Notes under the pieces: generated by a model
What the model saw: the letters and a program-made list of their open reading frames with translations, nothing else
The model's database searches: none
What the model was told of the DNA's origin: nothing
Made by a program: the position numbers and the translations under genes
In this document: in pieces, positions 60,824-64,000 of the stretch
Position numbering within the stretch: position 1 is the stretch's first letter
Layout: each line of letters starts with the position of its first letter
DNA from: Pelolinea submarina
GTDB taxonomy: Bacteria; Chloroflexota; Anaerolineae; Anaerolineales; Anaerolineaceae
Direction: 5' to 3'
NCBI RefSeq assembly: GCF_003966975.1
Contig: NZ_AP018437.1
Coordinates: 372,001-436,000, forward strand
DNA: 64,000 nucleotides

Positions 60824-60980
60824 TCTATCCATCGATCTGATTTCTAAAAAACTACTTCTGCCTATAAAAACTGGGAAGGCCGGATAGCGTAGAGCATGCT
60901 TACTAACAGTTTATTCTGATCGAAGTTAGGAAGTTGATGGTACTTCAATCATCTTCTCGAAAAGGATATACTTCATACGT

Positions 60981-61436
60981 ATGAATATCCCCATTTCCCT
61001 GTCTCCCTTTCACCCTTCCGACCAGGAGGAAGTTAAAGCGCTGGTGCTGGCCGGACTGGTGGACCATTGGGGCAAACTTGACCCAACCCTGAACCTGGAC
61101 CTGAACAACATCGCGGAATCTTATCGTGACGCGGTTTTCCTGGTAGCCAAACAGGACGGACGAGTGGTGGGCTGCGGGGCGCTGGTACCGCATGACGGGC
61201 ACACGGCTGAGATCAAGCGCATGTCAGTGGCAGCCTCCCTGCGCCGGCAGGGCCTCGGCCGCCGTATCCTGACAGCCTTGTGTGACGAGGCCAGGGGGCG
61301 CGGCTTCCAGCATATCATCCTGGAAACCACCGAAACCTGGGATGAGGTGATTGCCTTCTATCTGGATTTTGGTTTTCGCTTTACACACCATCAAGATGGC
61401 GACGTTTATTTCAAACTGGATCTCTCACAGGAATGA
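60981..61436 (+). CDS. GNAT N-acetyltransferase
   Basis: The 151-residue protein has the acetyl-CoA-binding signature 'AASLRRQGLGRRILTAL' (Q/RxxGxG/A, residues about 86-102) preceded by 'AEIKRMSVA', and the final 'ETTETWDEVIAFYLDFGFR' of motif B. It would acetylate an amine; the substrate is unknown. Monocistronic, no clear ribosome binding site. Confidence 0.9.
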   Translation: MNIPISLSPFHPSDQEEVKALVLAGLVDHWGKLDPTLNLDLNNIAESYRDAVFLVAKQDGRVVGCGALVPHDGHTAEIKRMSVAASLRRQGLGRRILTALCDEARGRGFQHIILETTETWDEVIAFYLDFGFRFTHHQDGDVYFKLDLSQE

Positions 61437-61615
61437 GGATGGTTTTACTATCTTGGATATTCCTACTACATCCTTAAATAATCAGGATTCATCTCAAAAG
61501 ATTCGTCCATACATTAACTTTTTGGTTTAGAATAGGTATCTGTGTAGATTATCCGGGCACCGCTCTACAATTGCGTGGTTTCCCGGCCACCCCGCCTAAA
61601 AGAAAGGTAAAAATT

Positions 61616-62176
61616 ATGGAAACCTCGCGCCATTTTCCTTATGGTTTCATGCAGCGTGAAATTATTTCGGCGAAGGATATCAATACTCGCGTAAAAGCCC
61701 TCGGTGAAACCATTACCCAAGACTACCAGGATTCAGAAAAGCTGCTGCTGCTGGGATTGCTGCGCGGCAGCGTAGTTTTCCTCACTGACCTGATGCGCGA
61801 AATCCGCCGGCCCATTACCATGGACTTCATGTCCATTTCTTCCTACAATAAATCCGAATCCACCGGTTTCGTGCGTATCGAGGCCGACCATAAAACCAAC
61901 ATCCAGGGATGGGACGTGATCCTGATCGACGACATCATCGATTCCGGCTACACCATCCGCACCGTGCGCAAGCTGCTGCTCGATCGTGATCCGCGCAGCC
62001 TGAAAGTATGCGCCCTGCTGGATAAACCCGAACGCCATAAAGTGGACATCACCATCGATTATCTGGGTTTTTCCATTCCGGATTATTTTGTGGTTGGGTA
62101 TGGGCTGGACTATGATGAAAAAGGCCGCAACCTGCCGTATATCGCAGCTATCGATATCTCAAAAGAAGAGGAGTAA
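61616..62176 (+). CDS. hpt: Hypoxanthine phosphoribosyltransferase
   Basis: The 186-residue protein has the PRPP-binding motif 'VILIDDIIDSGYTIRTV' (residues about 105-121), 'LLGLLRGSVVFLTDLMRE' near residue 44 and the base-binding 'CALLDKPERHKVDI'. It recycles hypoxanthine (and often guanine) to IMP or GMP. A candidate AAAGG site stands nine bases before the ATG at 61616; the longer frame from 61571 is not used. The purA gene follows three bases after its stop, so purine salvage and the AMP branch share a transcript. Confidence 0.93.
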   Translation: METSRHFPYGFMQREIISAKDINTRVKALGETITQDYQDSEKLLLLGLLRGSVVFLTDLMREIRRPITMDFMSISSYNKSESTGFVRIEADHKTNIQGWDVILIDDIIDSGYTIRTVRKLLLDRDPRSLKVCALLDKPERHKVDITIDYLGFSIPDYFVVGYGLDYDEKGRNLPYIAAIDISKEEE

Positions 62177-62179
62177 GGC

Positions 62180-63478
62180 ATGCCTTTGGATTTGGTGATC
62201 GGCGCCCAATGGGGCGATGAGGGCAAGGGCCGTGTGGTCGACCTGCTGGCTGAGAAATCCGATATCGTTGCGCGTTACAATGGCGGCGATAACGCCGGGC
62301 ACACCGTTACGGTCGGCGAAAAAATCTACAAATTGCATGTTATTCCTACCGGCCTTATTCACCCGGGTGTCACCGGCGTGATCGGCAGCGGTATGGTGCT
62401 CAATCCGCATACGTTGGTGGAAGAAATGACCCAACTGCGCGAGGCCGGCATCCAAATCACCCCGGAGCGGCTGTGGATCTCGGACGCTGTCCAATTGATA
62501 ACCCCCGCGCATCGATTACTGGACCGTGCCAAAGACGCCGCCCTGGGCCGGGATAAGATTGGCACCACCGGGCGCGGCATCGGCCCGGCTTATACCGACA
62601 AGGCCGCCCGCTCTGGGCTGCGCGCCGGTGAAATGCTTGACCCGACCTACTTCGCCGAACGCGTGGGCGAACACCTGGAAGAAGCCAACCGCCTGCTGGT
62701 CGAATGGTATCACCAGGAGGGTATGGATATCCAGGCGGTTTTGAAAGAATACCTGGCCGCGGTGGAACAGCTGCGGCCTTACGTGCGCCGTGTAGGCCCG
62801 CTGGTGCAGCAGGCTTTGAACGAAGGCAAGAATGTCCTGGCCGAAGGCGCGCAGGGCACACTGCTTGACCTGGAGCAGGGCACCTACCCGTATGTCACCA
62901 GTTCCTGCACCACTGCCGCCGGCATCTTCAGCGGCCTGGGCATCGGCGTGCAACCGGTGCGTTCCATCGTGGGCGTGACCAAAGCCTTCCAAACACGCGT
63001 GGGTGCCGGGCCCTTCCCGACTGAGTTGGAAGGCGAGCTGGCGCAGTTCCTGCGCGGTACGGGAGAGAACCCCTGGGATGAATTCGGCACCACCACCGGC
63101 CGCCCGCGTCGGGTGGGCTGCCTCGACCTGGTGCTGCTCAACTACGCGCGCGAAATCAACGGCTTCACCGAATTGTTCCTGACCAAGCTGGATATCCTTT
63201 CGGGCTTGTCGGAAATTCCGGTGTGCGTGGCTTACCGCTGCGGTGATAAAACCCTGACGGCGCTGGATTTCTCCGGCGACGCGCGCCTGCTGGCGGAATG
63301 CAGCCCCATGTACGAAGTCCTGCCGGGTTGGGAAGAGGACCTGCGCGACGTAACGCGCTGGGAGGACCTGCCCGCCAATGCGCAGGCTTACGTGCAGTTC
63401 ATCGAAAAGCGTACCGGCCTGCCGGTGCGCAGTGTCTCGGTTGGGCCGGAGCGTTCGGCTCTGTTATACAAGGATTAA
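62180..63478 (+). CDS. purA: Adenylosuccinate synthetase
   Basis: The 432-residue protein converts IMP, aspartate and GTP into adenylosuccinate. It has the P-loop-like 'IGAQWGDEGKGRVVD' at the start, 'VARYNGGDNAGHTV' with the catalytic His, 'KIGTTGRGIGPAYTDKAAR' and 'LAEGAQGTLLDLEQGTYPYVTSS' with the IMP-binding Thr, all in order. 'GAGPFPTELEG' and 'TGRPRRVGCLDLV' close the active site. GAGGAGT before the ATG is a strong ribosome binding site. The purB gene begins three bases after the stop. Confidence 0.97.
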   Translation: MPLDLVIGAQWGDEGKGRVVDLLAEKSDIVARYNGGDNAGHTVTVGEKIYKLHVIPTGLIHPGVTGVIGSGMVLNPHTLVEEMTQLREAGIQITPERLWISDAVQLITPAHRLLDRAKDAALGRDKIGTTGRGIGPAYTDKAARSGLRAGEMLDPTYFAERVGEHLEEANRLLVEWYHQEGMDIQAVLKEYLAAVEQLRPYVRRVGPLVQQALNEGKNVLAEGAQGTLLDLEQGTYPYVTSSCTTAAGIFSGLGIGVQPVRSIVGVTKAFQTRVGAGPFPTELEGELAQFLRGTGENPWDEFGTTTGRPRRVGCLDLVLLNYAREINGFTELFLTKLDILSGLSEIPVCVAYRCGDKTLTALDFSGDARLLAECSPMYEVLPGWEEDLRDVTRWEDLPANAQAYVQFIEKRTGLPVRSVSVGPERSALLYKD

Positions 63479-63481
63479 GCT

Positions 63482-64000
63482 ATGGATGCCTTCGCGCGTT
63501 ACCAAAGTCCGTTCAGTTGGCGCTATGGCTCGCCGGAAATGCGCGCCGTGTGGAGCGAGGAGAACAAACGCCGGCTTTGGCGCGCGCTATGGGTAGCCCT
63601 GGCCGAAGCTCAGGTCGAATTTGACCTGGTGACCCCCGCGCAGTTGGATGAACTGAAAGCGCACGCGGATGATGTGGACGTGGCGCGCGCGCTGGAGATC
63701 GAAGCTGTCAACCAGCACGACCTGATGGCCGAGCTGCAGGTCTACGCCGCGCAGTGCCCGACGGCCGGCGGCGTGCTGCACCTGGGCGCCACCTCCATGG
63801 ACATCAAGGACAACGCCGAAGTGCTGCAAATGCGCCAGTCGCTCGACCTACTAATCCCCAAGCTGACTGCGGTGCTGAACGCTTTGGCTGATAAGGTGGA
63901 AACCTACGCTGACCAGCCCGTCATGGCCTTCACCCATTTACAGCCGGCCGAACCCACGACTTTAGGCTACCGCCTGGCTGCCACCGCCCAGGACTTGCTG
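63482..64000 (+). CDS. purB: Adenylosuccinate lyase, N-terminal part (runs off the window)
   Basis: Only 173 codons are present. The start MDAFARYQSPFSWRYGSPEM fits PurB, and the visible lyase helices include 'HDLMAELQVYAAQ' (His/Asp of the first active-site region), 'GGVLHLGATSMDIKDNAEVL' with the conserved TS and 'FTHLQPAEPTTLGYRLA', the signature of the second region. It cleaves adenylosuccinate to AMP and SAICAR to AICAR. Tight spacing with purA shows co-transcription. The C-terminal signature loop is outside the window. Confidence 0.95.
   Translation, partial: MDAFARYQSPFSWRYGSPEMRAVWSEENKRRLWRALWVALAEAQVEFDLVTPAQLDELKAHADDVDVARALEIEAVNQHDLMAELQVYAAQCPTAGGVLHLGATSMDIKDNAEVLQMRQSLDLLIPKLTAVLNALADKVETYADQPVMAFTHLQPAEPTTLGYRLAATAQDLL

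Noticed and set aside
1-64000. tRNA, rRNA, riboswitch and CRISPR signals
   Set aside because: Reading both strands gave no cloverleaf, conserved rRNA block, known riboswitch core or short-spacer direct repeat array that I could defend.

Overview
The window looks like a piece of chromosome from a bacterium of the Chloroflexota, most likely Anaerolineae-like. This is an inference from the mix of Thr/Pro/Glu-rich lipoproteins, 7TM-GGDEF proteins, dispersed CCTCCCC...GGGGAGG palindromes and generally moderate GC content; there is no rRNA gene or other firm phylogenetic marker. No tRNA, rRNA or CRISPR array was recognised. Most housekeeping genes sit in moderately GC-rich DNA. Several accessory genes (20853-21722 and 30850-33758) are clearly AT-rich and look acquired.

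Layout. 1-4740: the edge of a small membrane protein gene, two tandem paralogous lipoproteins and a convergent PcrA/UvrD helicase. 4961-11029: a surface polysaccharide cluster (GT-C-like membrane protein, Wzx-like flippase, left-handed beta-helix acetyltransferase, family 2 glycosyltransferase, NAD-dependent epimerase). 11203-20825: housekeeping genes (PepT, DNA polymerase III delta prime, MFS transporter, beta-CASP ribonuclease coupled to RNase D, a membrane protein behind an operator-covered promoter, a lipoprotein, GuaA). 20853-27300: a phage-derived, leftward operon (small terminase, XhlA-like holin accessory, large terminase, truncated GH25 lysozyme, tail-fibre-like protein, small phage protein, AT-rich terminal cargo gene) with no capsid, portal or integrase. 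It carries nucleotide repeats and a helically phased array of DnaA-box-like nonamers. Its likely promoter is covered by a TGTTCTATT-type palindrome that also occurs at 18192-18210.

27390-35405: accessory genes interleaved with palindromic repeats: a DUF35-type OB-fold protein, DUF1697, a uracil-DNA-glycosylase-like protein, an AAA ATPase, then three AT-rich genes (HEPN-like, zinc ribbon-DUF4145, DUF2971-zinc ribbon) that form a candidate defence island, then an alpha/beta hydrolase and a HEAT-like protein. 35824-38395: two tandem secreted proteins, each with seven 40-residue repeats and probably a seven-bladed propeller. 38959-46582: mixed single genes, including an apparently orphan MazF/PemK toxin, a VOC protein, a serine beta-lactamase-like hydrolase, lipoproteins, a DegT-like enzyme and a cysteine hydrolase.

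46717-60823: signalling and redox genes. There are three membrane diguanylate cyclases, all with an intact I-site. A bis-haem ferric-reductase-like membrane protein, ApbE, a small anchored Ser/Gly-rich protein and a PepSY protein lie divergently from an OmpR/histidine kinase pair. 60981-64000: a GNAT acetyltransferase and a tight purine cluster hpt-purA-purB, with purB running off the window. With guaA, these supply the GMP and AMP branches of purine metabolism.
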